NCBI RefSeq assembly: GCF_052119425.1
Contig: NZ_JBQKFH010000011.1
Coordinates: 1-64,000 of the forward strand
Direction: 5' to 3'
DNA from: Enterococcus_E cecorum_C
GTDB taxonomy: Bacteria > Bacillota > Bacilli > Lactobacillales > Enterococcaceae
Length of the DNA: 64,000 bases
Shown one piece after another: positions 42,647 to 50,029 of the stretch. Within the stretch, counting starts at the first letter, position 1, and each line of letters opens with the position of its first letter. The position numbers and the translations under genes are program-made. The notes below the pieces were generated by a model. The model saw nothing but the letters and a program-made list of their open reading frames with translations. It was not told the DNA's origin and made no database searches.

Positions 42647-43057
42647 TTAACGCGGATAATTGACGACGAGCGCCCGACCTTCAGCATCAAATTCGACAAT
42701 CAAGACCTTACTACCAGCCGGAATCTCAAGGTTTGCTTTGATATCTTTTGGACGGAATAATTTGGCAGGAAAAGTCGCACGTGCATGACCACTACCTGTT
42801 TCCATTACTTCCCCAATCGAATCCCCTTTAATCTTGACGGTCAATTCACCTAGCAAATAATCTTCCTTTGAGAGTGAATTGCTTTGATTGCGGTCGGTCC
42901 ACTTATTATAAAGATACATAAACGGCGCAAAAATTAGACTAAAAATCAGGTAAAGTCCGATAAGCCCCAAACTAATGATACCTACCCACACCAGGGCTTG
43001 CATCAAATCTGGTAAGGTGGCTATTGACTGATTTAACCAATTGATTAGTGCTTGCAT
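42647..43057 (-). CDS. NfeD-like membrane protein (YuaF type)
   Basis: A membrane protein of about 136 residues with two helices (about residues 17-50, VWVGIISLGLIGLYLIFSLI) and a C-terminal OB-fold (LLGELTVKIKGDSIGEVMET, then ATFPAKLF and VLIVEFDAEGRALVV). It partners flotillins. AAAGGG directly abuts the first ATG, so the ATG three codons later (43057, MQALINWLNQ) is better spaced. It is the first gene of the nfeD-floT-ybjQ operon. Confidence 0.9.
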   Translation of the reverse strand: MQALINWLNQSIATLPDLMQALVWVGIISLGLIGLYLIFSLIFAPFMYLYNKWTDRNQSNSLSKEDYLLGELTVKIKGDSIGEVMETGSGHARATFPAKLFRPKDIKANLEIPAGSKVLIVEFDAEGRALVVNYPR

Positions 43058-43272
43058 TTTGCTCATCCCTTTAAGTTCTATAGTTGTATAATAACACTAT
43101 TTGATTTTCTATTCAAGCAAGTTAAAGTAAAATCCATCTTAAGTCCTAGATGTTAATCCTTATGATGCAAACAATTGAAAGAGATTTATCTACAATTCAA
43201 ACAATTTATTCAGTCGTAGTAAAAAAACAAATATAGGTAAAAACGCACTTTTTCTTCCTATATGTATAGCAC

Positions 43273-43299
43273 AAAAAAAGACCGCCAAGAAAGCGATCT
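43273..43299 (-). terminator. terminator of the VOC dioxygenase gene
   Basis: Minus-strand AGATCGC and GCGGTCT pair around a 7-base loop and are followed by seven T residues. The stem begins within the TAG stop. Confidence 0.7.
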
Positions 43300-44131
43300 A
43301 ATTTTGATAATCGATTTGAATCGCGATGCCGTCTGTATCTAGCAATTGAAGTTGGCGGGTGGTTTGATGCTTGATTTGAAACCCTAGCTTCGAGGCGCGA
43401 CTGGCGATGGCTAAAAGTTCGGCTGCCTGGTCACTTACAAAACCGATTTTAGAAAGTCCGGCTTGCTTGTCTTGATGCACTGTATGACGTCGTTGCCACT
43501 GGTTAAAAGCTAAATGATGATGATAACTTCCGCTCGCAATCCAGGAAGCCTTGGCATATTGGTGCTTTTCTTGCATATCGAGTAACGCTTGATAACGTTT
43601 GGAACTAGCCAATGCATCGCCTACTGCTAAATGAACGTGCCCCATCTTAGTGCCTTGAGATAAGAAAAAGGGCTCAGGTGCTTGCGAAATCATATCATAA
43701 ATCTCTTGAGCGGCTAATTCTTCAGTGACGCCAATGATCCGTCCATCGCTTCTGACATCCCACTGATTTTGCGGTTTATCGCGATAAATTTCAATTCCAT
43801 TACCTTCTAAATCATGAAAATACAAAGCTTCACTATAGCCATGGTCCGCCCCACCTTCTAATGCCACCCCACATTGAATTAAATGATGCAAAACTTCAGA
43901 GAGTACAAGCCGTGTCGGTACCAAAATCGCCAAATGATAAAGTCCGGCTGTTTGCTTATCTTCCTTAGTGGCTTGTTGCAAGATCACTAATGGCCGCTGA
44001 TCTGCCGGAATGCCTAATACGATTTGTTCTTTTGTTTTGGACAATACACTTAACCCGACAACTTCTTGATAAAACTGCGATAGTCTTGGTAAGTCAAGTA
44101 CATTGAGATAAACGGGACCTAATTGTAACAT
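43298..44131 (-). CDS. two-domain VOC (glyoxalase/CatE-like) dioxygenase
   Basis: A 277-residue protein made of two vicinal-oxygen-chelate modules. The first begins LGPVYLNVLDLPRLSQFYQE and has YHLAILVPTR and FHDLEGNGIEIY. The second begins MGHVHLAVGDALASSKRYQA and ends LLDTDGIAIQIDY. The HLA, HHHLA and GIEIY residues are metal ligands in CatE/MhqO-type ring-cleaving dioxygenases of the quinone response. Its promoter region repeats the operator found beside the HxlR regulator at 33 kb, which supports such a role. Monocistronic. Confidence 0.88.
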   Translation of the reverse strand: MLQLGPVYLNVLDLPRLSQFYQEVVGLSVLSKTKEQIVLGIPADQRPLVILQQATKEDKQTAGLYHLAILVPTRLVLSEVLHHLIQCGVALEGGADHGYSEALYFHDLEGNGIEIYRDKPQNQWDVRSDGRIIGVTEELAAQEIYDMISQAPEPFFLSQGTKMGHVHLAVGDALASSKRYQALLDMQEKHQYAKASWIASGSYHHHLAFNQWQRRHTVHQDKQAGLSKIGFVSDQAAELLAIASRASKLGFQIKHQTTRQLQLLDTDGIAIQIDYQN

Positions 44132-44155
44132 ATATATTCCTTCTTTCTGCTCTTT

Positions 44156-44223
44156 ACTATAGACCTAAAGCCAACAGATAGGAAGTAGGCACTTTTTTTA
44201 CCGTAAGTTTCCCAAAAGATACC
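44156..44223 (-). promoter_or_regulatory. operator-promoter of the VOC dioxygenase gene (probable HxlR site)
   Basis: On the minus strand GGTATCTTTTGGGAAACTTA followed by AAAAAGTGCCTACTTC, then a 20-base gap and TATAGT (44156-44161). Arms, arm order and gap match the site at 32988-33056. The rest of the two intergenic regions is not similar. Confidence 0.7.
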
Positions 44224-44257
44224 TTTGCGAAAACTCAGACTTGTGAAACTTCACTTA

Positions 44258-44284
44258 TTGAAACTTTATGACCTGTGCTATAAT
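44258..44284 (+). promoter_or_regulatory. glf promoter
   Basis: TATAAT (44279-44284) with TGC before it is an extended -10. TTGAAA (44258-44263) lies at a short 15-base spacing. It sits 29 bases upstream of the glf start. Confidence 0.6.
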
Positions 44285-44312
44285 GAAATCAAAAAGAAGA
44301 AAGGGTGGCAGC

Positions 44313-45416
44313 ATGAACTATTTAATTGTCGGCGCGGGACTTTTCGGGGCAACGATGGCACACAAACTCGCTAAAGCTGGACATCAAATCACCATCATCG
44401 AAAAACGCGACCATCTCGCCGGAAATATTTATACCAAAGAAGTAGCGGGTATCCAGGTCCATCAATACGGCGCGCACATTTTTCATACCTCGAATGAAGA
44501 AGTTTGGCAATTTGTGAATCAGTTTGCTGAATTTAACCATTTTATCAATTCGCCGTTTGCCTTCAGCCGTGGCGAACTCTACTCTCTGCCTTTTAATATG
44601 AGCACCTTTTATCAGCTTTGGAAATTAACCAAACCTAAAGAGGTTCAAGCAAAAATCGATGAGCAGCGCCAAGTCCTTCATGGGAAAAAACCGGAAAACT
44701 TAGAAGAACAGGCGATTGATTTAGTAGGAACGGATATTTACGAAACGTTGATTAAGGAATATACCGAAAAACAATGGGGCCGTAAATGCAGTGAATTGCC
44801 GCCGTTTATCATCAAGCGTCTGCCAGTCAGATTGACTTTTAATAACAACTATTTCAATGATAAATATCAGGGAATCCCGATTGGTGGCTATACGAAAATG
44901 GTGGAGAAGATGCTCGATTTACCAAACATTACCGTGCATCTCAAGACAGATTTTTTTGCTAAGAAAGCGGACTATTTGAACAATTACGATAAAATTATTT
45001 TCACCGGAATGATTGATCAGTTTTTTGATTACAGGTACGGTCCTTTAGAGTATCGTTCTTTACGCTTTGAACATGAATTGCTAGATGAAGCCAATTATCA
45101 AGGTAATGCGGTCATTAATTATATTGATGCCAAATATCCTTTTACGCGCATCATCGAACATAAGCATTTTGAATTTGGTCAACAGGAAAAAACGGTGATT
45201 ACCAAAGAATATCCTGCGAATTGGCAAAAAGGCGACGAACCTTATTATCCCGTACAAACACCGGAAAATGCCGCCTTATATCAAAAATATTGTCAGCTTG
45301 CTAAGGACTATCCGAATGTGATTTTTGGTGGGCGTTTGGGTATGTATCAGTACTTTGATATGCATAAAGTCATTGAAGCTGCCTTAAACGTAGCGAAACA
45401 AGAATTAGCTCAATAA
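44313..45416 (+). CDS. glf: UDP-galactopyranose mutase
   Basis: Converts UDP-galactopyranose to UDP-galactofuranose using reduced FAD, supplying galactofuranose for surface polysaccharide. The FAD motif VGAGLFGATMAHKLA, QYGAHIFHTSNEEVW, EKQWGRKCSELP and the C-terminal GRLGMYQYFDMHKVIEAAL are all present. AAAGGGTGG supports the ATG at 44313 (MNYLIVGAG), giving 367 residues, although the frame opens earlier. It stands alone, with its own promoter and terminator, away from any capsule cluster. Confidence 0.96.
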   Translation: MNYLIVGAGLFGATMAHKLAKAGHQITIIEKRDHLAGNIYTKEVAGIQVHQYGAHIFHTSNEEVWQFVNQFAEFNHFINSPFAFSRGELYSLPFNMSTFYQLWKLTKPKEVQAKIDEQRQVLHGKKPENLEEQAIDLVGTDIYETLIKEYTEKQWGRKCSELPPFIIKRLPVRLTFNNNYFNDKYQGIPIGGYTKMVEKMLDLPNITVHLKTDFFAKKADYLNNYDKIIFTGMIDQFFDYRYGPLEYRSLRFEHELLDEANYQGNAVINYIDAKYPFTRIIEHKHFEFGQQEKTVITKEYPANWQKGDEPYYPVQTPENAALYQKYCQLAKDYPNVIFGGRLGMYQYFDMHKVIEAALNVAKQELAQ

Positions 45417-45422
45417 ACCCTT

Positions 45423-45457
45423 CCCCGCACTTTGAATGAAAGTGGTGGGGATTTTTT
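45423..45457 (+). terminator. glf terminator
   Basis: CCCCGCACTTT pairs with AAAGTGGTGGGG (one G-bulge), followed by ATTTTTT. Confidence 0.88.
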
Positions 45458-45506
45458 ATGCACCAAAAACTTGCTCTGTACTGAAAATTTACCTCTACAG
45501 TTCTCC

Positions 45507-45535
45507 TTGTTTCTTGGCATCATTTTTGCTAGAAT
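45507..45535 (+). promoter_or_regulatory. promoter of the DUF554 gene
   Basis: TTGTTT (45507-45512), 17-base spacer, TAGAAT (45530-45535), about 35 bases upstream of the GTG start. Confidence 0.6.
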
Positions 45536-45570
45536 CTACTCATTCAATCATCTTGAAAAGAGGGGTATTT

Positions 45571-46296
45571 GTGCCAGTAGGAATTATCGTCAATAGTATT
45601 GCCATTTTTCTAGGAGGAATTTGTGGCGGATTATTAGAAGAACGGCTATCAGATCGTTTCAAACAAGAAATCACCCTTATCTTTGGATTATGTTCGATGG
45701 GAATGGGTGTCAGTAGTATTGTCTTAATGAAAAACATGCCCGCTGTGGTATTTGCGGTCATTATTGGGACTGCTGTTGGATTAGCCTTTCATGTAGAGCA
45801 ACGATTACGAGGCGCAGCAAGTGTGATGCAAAAGCCAATCAGTAAACTAGTCGGTGAGCAAACCCATATGAGTCAAGAAGCTTTTCAAATTCAACTCGTT
45901 ACCATCATCGTGTTGTTTTGTGCTTCAGGTACTGGGATTTATGGAAGTTTGGATGCAGGGATGACTGGCGACCACACCATATTGATTGCTAAGTCGATTT
46001 TGGATTTCTTTACCGCGGCGATTTTTGCTTGTAATCTTGGCTATGTAGTATCCGTGATTGCTTTGCCACAATTTGTCATTTTCTTTTTATTATTCCTTGG
46101 TGCAAAGCTGATTTTTCCACTAACCAACCCAACAATGATCGCGGATTTCAAAGCAGTGGGTGGCTTTTTAATGTTAGCTACCGGATTTCGCATGGTCAAT
46201 ATCAAACAATTCCCAACCGCTGATATGATTCCGGCGATGGTGTTCGCGATGCCTTTTAGTTATCTCTGGACAGCAATCATTATGCCGATGCTATAA
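45571..46296 (+). CDS. DUF554 family membrane protein (YdfK-like)
   Basis: About 241 residues with seven or so membrane helices. The family N-terminus (PVGIIVNSIAIFLGGICGGL), GLCSMGMGVSSIVLMKN, FCASGTGIYGSLDAGMTGDH and the C-terminal FRMVNIKQFPTADMIPAM are typical. The reading frame is open 45 codons further upstream, but AGAGGGG five bases before the GTG at 45571 and the promoter between them fix the start there. Function of the family is unknown; a transport role is guessed. Monocistronic. Confidence 0.9.
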   Translation: MPVGIIVNSIAIFLGGICGGLLEERLSDRFKQEITLIFGLCSMGMGVSSIVLMKNMPAVVFAVIIGTAVGLAFHVEQRLRGAASVMQKPISKLVGEQTHMSQEAFQIQLVTIIVLFCASGTGIYGSLDAGMTGDHTILIAKSILDFFTAAIFACNLGYVVSVIALPQFVIFFLLFLGAKLIFPLTNPTMIADFKAVGGFLMLATGFRMVNIKQFPTADMIPAMVFAMPFSYLWTAIIMPML

Positions 46297-46303
46297 TTTA
46301 ATC

Positions 46304-46341
46304 AAAAAGTCACTCAGTTTGTGGGCTGAGCGACTTTTTTT
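46304..46341. terminator. bidirectional terminator
   Basis: AAAAAGTCACTCAG pairs with CTGAGCGACTTTTTTT with one mismatch between converging genes. Confidence 0.88.
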
Positions 46342-46912
46342 ATTTCAAAATATTTTCGACTTGTTTTTTTAAGCAAGGCAGCACTTCTTGATCAAACCAG
46401 GGATGTTTTTTCTGCCAAATTTGATTTCTTGGTGAAGGATGGATCAATGGAAAATACGTAGGCAAATAACGCTGATAGTCTTGCACCACTTGTGTTAAGG
46501 GAGTGCTTTTTTTGATGCCTAGATATCTTTCCATCGCATAATGTCCGATTAAAAGGGTTAGTTGAATATCCGGCATTTGTTCTAATAGCAGAGGATGCCA
46601 TTTTTGCGCAAAACCTTTTCTAGGTGGAAGGTCCCCTGATTTACCAGCTCCTGGAAAGTAAAAGTCCATTGGCAAAATCGCAATTTGACCACTTTCATAA
46701 AACAGCTCCTCATCTACCCCTAGCCATGCTCTTAAGCGATTCCCACTCGCATCCGCAAATAATTTTTGACGATCTTGGGCTTTTTGACCAGGTGCCTGTC
46801 CTATAATAAGCACTTTAGCTGTAGGGCTCACCTGATATAATGGCGCTATTTGCTGTTGTGTATAAATTTGATTGGCTTCATCTTGCATGATTGATTGTTT
46901 AATTGTTTGCAT
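46340..46912 (-). CDS. uracil-DNA glycosylase family protein
   Basis: About 190 residues of the uracil-DNA glycosylase superfamily, which removes uracil or similar bases from DNA. Motif A is seen as LIIGQAPGQKAQ and motif C as LIHPSPRN, and YFPGAGKSGDLPPRK lies in between. It lacks the four-cysteine iron-sulfur pattern of family 4 enzymes. AGAGG suits the ATG at 46912. It is probably a family-4/5-like or single-strand-specific member, and the exact specificity is unknown. Confidence 0.82.
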   Translation of the reverse strand: MQTIKQSIMQDEANQIYTQQQIAPLYQVSPTAKVLIIGQAPGQKAQDRQKLFADASGNRLRAWLGVDEELFYESGQIAILPMDFYFPGAGKSGDLPPRKGFAQKWHPLLLEQMPDIQLTLLIGHYAMERYLGIKKSTPLTQVVQDYQRYLPTYFPLIHPSPRNQIWQKKHPWFDQEVLPCLKKQVENILK

Positions 46913-47024
46913 CGACATTCCTCTTTTAAACTAATTTTTTTCGTATAAAGCTCTATTTAATAATTTTTATTATGCAAAAGATGAAAATAAACAGGTTTCA
47001 AAAAGACAATCCACTTATTTTCTT

Positions 47025-47070
47025 AATAGTTTTCAAAACTATTGTAACATGAATTCTTTCAGCGTAGAAT
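47025..47070 (+). promoter_or_regulatory. kup promoter with overlapping perfect palindrome
   Basis: TTGTAA (47042-47047), 17-base spacer, TAGAAT (47065-47070). A perfect palindrome AATAGTTTTCAAAACTATT (47025-47043), with nine-base arms around one C, overlaps the upstream edge of the -35. Such placement is typical of a repressor or activator site. The binding protein is unknown. Confidence 0.6.
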
Positions 47071-47107
47071 TATTCTGTTTTTAACAGTTTATAAAGGCCG
47101 GATAGCA

Positions 47108-47152
47108 ATGGAAATGCAAGTATTCTTCCTAATTTTAGGTATCCGTGAATAA
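47108..47152 (+). CDS. 14-residue upstream reading frame in the kup leader
   Basis: AAAGG (47093-47097) lies ten bases before an ATG encoding MEMQVFFLILGIRE, with TAA only three bases before the kup ATG. The predicted transcript starts near 47077, so the leader is just long enough for this site. The kup ATG itself has no ribosome-binding site. The small frame is in register with kup, which would suit reinitiation. It may be a coupling or regulatory peptide. A relic of a longer N-terminus is less likely because Kup proteins do not need one. Confidence 0.5.
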   Translation: MEMQVFFLILGIRE

Positions 47153-47155
47153 AAA

Positions 47156-49147
47156 ATGAAAGCACAACACATACGACCTACTACCAGTACAACAGCAGGT
47201 ATTCTATTAGCCTTAGGGATTGTTTATGGAGACATTGGTACTAGTCCACTTTATGTAATGAAAGAAATTATCCATGGCAATCAAGGAATTATTAGTCGTC
47301 CATTTATCTTTGGCGTTATTTCACTTATTTTTTGGACGGTTACTTTGCTTACCACTGTCAAATATGTATTTCTCGCTTTAAAAGCAGACAATCATGGTGA
47401 AGGTGGCATCTTTTCTTTATACACACTCTTACGCAAGCAAAAAAAATGGTTAATCGTCCCGGCTATGATTGGTGGTGCCGCTATTTTAGCAGACGGGATA
47501 CTAACTCCTGCAGTAACCGTTACTTCAGCCGTTGAAGGGTTAAAAGGACTCCCTATGCTGAGCTCATTTTTTGACCTTCATCAGCAAGGAATTTTATTGA
47601 TTACACTAGGTATTTTAATGTTTTTATTTTTCATTCAACAATTTGGAACAGACATTGTAGGTAAAGCCTTTGGTCCAGTTATGTTATTATGGTTTAGTTT
47701 TCTAGGCATATGTGGTTTATTACAAATCAGCCATGATGTTAGTATCTTAACCGCCATTCATCCTAAATATGCCTGGGATTTACTATTCTATCGTCCGGAA
47801 AATCATCTGGGTATTTTTATTTTAGGAAGTGTTTTTCTGGCAACGACGGGTGCAGAAGCTTTATACTCTGATATGGGACATGTTGGTAAAAATAATATTC
47901 GGCTAAGTTGGCCTTTTGTTTTCATCTGTTTGCAATTGAACTACATGGGACAAGCAAATTGGATCTTACAACATGCGCAACATTTACAGATGGAAAATCC
48001 CTTTTTTGCTATGGTACCTGAACACGCACGCTTAATAGCGATTATTTTAGCAACCCTAGCTGCCATCATTGCTTCACAAGCATTAATTACTGGTTCATTT
48101 ACTTTAGTTTCTGAAGCAATTAAATTAAAATTACTACCTAAATTACAAATTCGTTATCCTGGAAAAAGTATTGGGCAAATGTATATTCCTACAGTAAATT
48201 GGTTGTTATTAATTGGCTGCAGTGGCATTGTTTTAGGATTTCAAACATCTAGTCGCATGGAAGCAGCTTATGGATTAGCCATTACGGTAACAATGTTGAT
48301 GACTACTATTTTGCTTTACCAATTTTTACTAGTTAAGCACGTGTATAAAGTATTTGCATTCATCGTATTTTTATTTTTCACTAGTATTGAAAGTATTTTC
48401 TTACTGGCCAGTCTCGTAAAATTTATTCATGGTGGCTTTGTTGCTGTCTTATTGGCATTATTTATTTTAAGCATCATGTATATCTGGTATCAAAGTAATG
48501 AAATTCAAGAACAAAATATTCGTGCAGTCAACCTAAAAGACTATTTACCTCAACTTAAGCAATTAACTACAGATGAGTCTATTCCGACTTATCAAACCAA
48601 TCTGGTCTTTTTGGTTCCTCAACTGCAAGGTGAAAAAATTGCACAACAATATCTTTACTCTATTCTTGATAAAAAAGTCAAGCGAGCAAAAGTTTATTGG
48701 TTCGTCAGTGTTGTCGTTACTGATGAGCCGTATACAAAAAAATATGCTATTGATATGATGGGAACTAATTTTGTAGTCAAAGTACAGCTATTTTTAGGGT
48801 TCCGCGTGGCTCAGGAAGTCAATATTTACTTACGCCAAATTATCCAAGAGCTAATGGATCAAAAACGATTACCAGAGCAACCACAAAAATACTCACTCAC
48901 TCCTGGAAGAAAAGTGGGTGACTTCCGCTTTGTACTCATTCGCGAGGAATTATCTAATTTGACCACCTTATCACGTTGGCAAAGACAAATCATGCAAACA
49001 AGGCTTTTAATCAAAAAGTTTACCGTCGCACCAGAAAAATGGTTTGGTTTACAGTATAGCGATGTGGTTCATGAAACAATTCCATTAAATGTAGGTAAAA
49101 AAAGAAAAATTTATCTAGAAGAATGTTTATTTGCTAAAAAAGGATAA
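47156..49147 (+). CDS. kup: KUP-family potassium transporter
   Basis: A proton-coupled K+ uptake protein with about twelve membrane helices (residues about 15-435) and a cytoplasmic C-terminal domain. The N-terminal signature ALGIVYGDIGTSPLYVMKEI, DNHGEGGIFSLYTLLR and the ALYSDMGHVGKNNIR block are typical. Length 663 is normal. No ribosome-binding site precedes the ATG; translation probably depends on the 14-residue upstream frame. Lactic acid bacteria often control Kup by cyclic di-AMP, but I see no ydaO-type riboswitch here. Own promoter and terminator. Confidence 0.95.
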   Translation: MKAQHIRPTTSTTAGILLALGIVYGDIGTSPLYVMKEIIHGNQGIISRPFIFGVISLIFWTVTLLTTVKYVFLALKADNHGEGGIFSLYTLLRKQKKWLIVPAMIGGAAILADGILTPAVTVTSAVEGLKGLPMLSSFFDLHQQGILLITLGILMFLFFIQQFGTDIVGKAFGPVMLLWFSFLGICGLLQISHDVSILTAIHPKYAWDLLFYRPENHLGIFILGSVFLATTGAEALYSDMGHVGKNNIRLSWPFVFICLQLNYMGQANWILQHAQHLQMENPFFAMVPEHARLIAIILATLAAIIASQALITGSFTLVSEAIKLKLLPKLQIRYPGKSIGQMYIPTVNWLLLIGCSGIVLGFQTSSRMEAAYGLAITVTMLMTTILLYQFLLVKHVYKVFAFIVFLFFTSIESIFLLASLVKFIHGGFVAVLLALFILSIMYIWYQSNEIQEQNIRAVNLKDYLPQLKQLTTDESIPTYQTNLVFLVPQLQGEKIAQQYLYSILDKKVKRAKVYWFVSVVVTDEPYTKKYAIDMMGTNFVVKVQLFLGFRVAQEVNIYLRQIIQELMDQKRLPEQPQKYSLTPGRKVGDFRFVLIREELSNLTTLSRWQRQIMQTRLLIKKFTVAPEKWFGLQYSDVVHETIPLNVGKKRKIYLEECLFAKKG

Positions 49148-49159
49148 TTCGCTATTTCT

Positions 49160-49203
49160 CACCCTAGCAAGGAGCAAAATTTTCTTGCTAGGGTGCTTTT
49201 TTA
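49160..49203 (+). terminator. kup terminator
   Basis: CACCCTAGCAAG pairs perfectly with CTTGCTAGGGTG, followed by CTTTTTT. Confidence 0.92.
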
Positions 49204-49803
49204 TTTACCCGTGATTGCCCATTGAATCAGTTGTGCCTGTGATGTGTGTAACTGATAATCTACAATCGTCACACTCGCATTAGGTAGTAAACCATCTTTA
49301 CGAAAATCAGCGATACCATTCCCTAATAAACATTGAATTAACAACGTCAAATGAACACCATGACCGGCTATTAGCACATGACCATCTGGAAAACGTCTTG
49401 CTAACTCATCAACAACAGCCTTACCACGAGCGAAAACTTCTTCATAAGATTCCATCTGATAGTCTGCAGTCGGAAAAGCTTCCGGATGATCACGATAAAG
49501 TTGGCGGGTTTCTTGTGGGACTTCTTCAAACAAGATTCCTTCCCAATCGCCAAAATAAAACTCACGCAAACGTTCATCGACCACATATTGCTGCGGATTG
49601 ACGGCTAATTGTAAAGTCGTTTGCGCACGAAATTGAGGCGATACATAAATAGCCGCAAAATCTATCCCTTCAAAAAAAGGACGTAATCTTTTGGTTTGTT
49701 CGATGCCTTCTGGTGTTAACGGCGAATCCACACGCCCCCCATTAAAGCGCCGTTGTTCATTAATTTCAGTAATACCATGTCGTAAAAAATAAAATCTTGT
49801 CAT
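49201..49803 (-). CDS. histidine phosphatase / phosphoglycerate-mutase-like protein
   Basis: About 200 residues with the catalytic RHG motif (FLRHGITEINEQRRFNGG), a second histidine in VLIAGHGVHLTLLI, and the LREFYFGDWEGILFEEVP loop. It is a member of the broad histidine phosphatase superfamily, acting on small phosphorylated metabolites. The substrate cannot be told from sequence. It converges on kup and shares its terminator edge. Confidence 0.9.
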   Translation of the reverse strand: MTRFYFLRHGITEINEQRRFNGGRVDSPLTPEGIEQTKRLRPFFEGIDFAAIYVSPQFRAQTTLQLAVNPQQYVVDERLREFYFGDWEGILFEEVPQETRQLYRDHPEAFPTADYQMESYEEVFARGKAVVDELARRFPDGHVLIAGHGVHLTLLIQCLLGNGIADFRKDGLLPNASVTIVDYQLHTSQAQLIQWAITGK

Positions 49804-49987
49804 ACTTACACTCTTTTCTTCGCTGTTTTTCTTTTATGATACAAGAGTTTGCTTTTATTGACCAGTCTTTGCTCCTTTTGAATTGATGTATCGATAAAGT
49901 TCGATAGAGAATCTACCTGCTTTGCCTGGTGCTGAAAGTATTCGTTCGATACACATCGGACGTTTTGATATGTATCGTAAATAATAA

Positions 49988-50026
49988 AAAATGCCGTTCT
50001 CACGTGATTGCGAGAATGGCATTTTA
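49988..50026 (-). terminator. terminator of the peptide transporter gene
   Basis: AAAATGCCGTTCTCACG pairs with CGAGAATGGCATTTTATTTT with small mismatches. It adjoins the stop of the leftward gene. Confidence 0.85.
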
Positions 50027-50029
50027 TTT

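Noticed and set aside
45436..45570. 45-residue N-terminal extension of the DUF554 protein
   Set aside because: The promoter lies inside this stretch and AGAGGGG directly precedes the GTG at 45571.
47070..47155. Cyclic di-AMP (ydaO-type) riboswitch upstream of kup
   Set aside because: The leader is far too short from the predicted start and lacks the conserved core of that riboswitch.
49806..50003. 65-residue minus-strand frame between the phosphatase and peptide transporter genes
   Set aside because: No ribosome-binding site, overlaps a strong terminator hairpin, and the composition is not protein-like.
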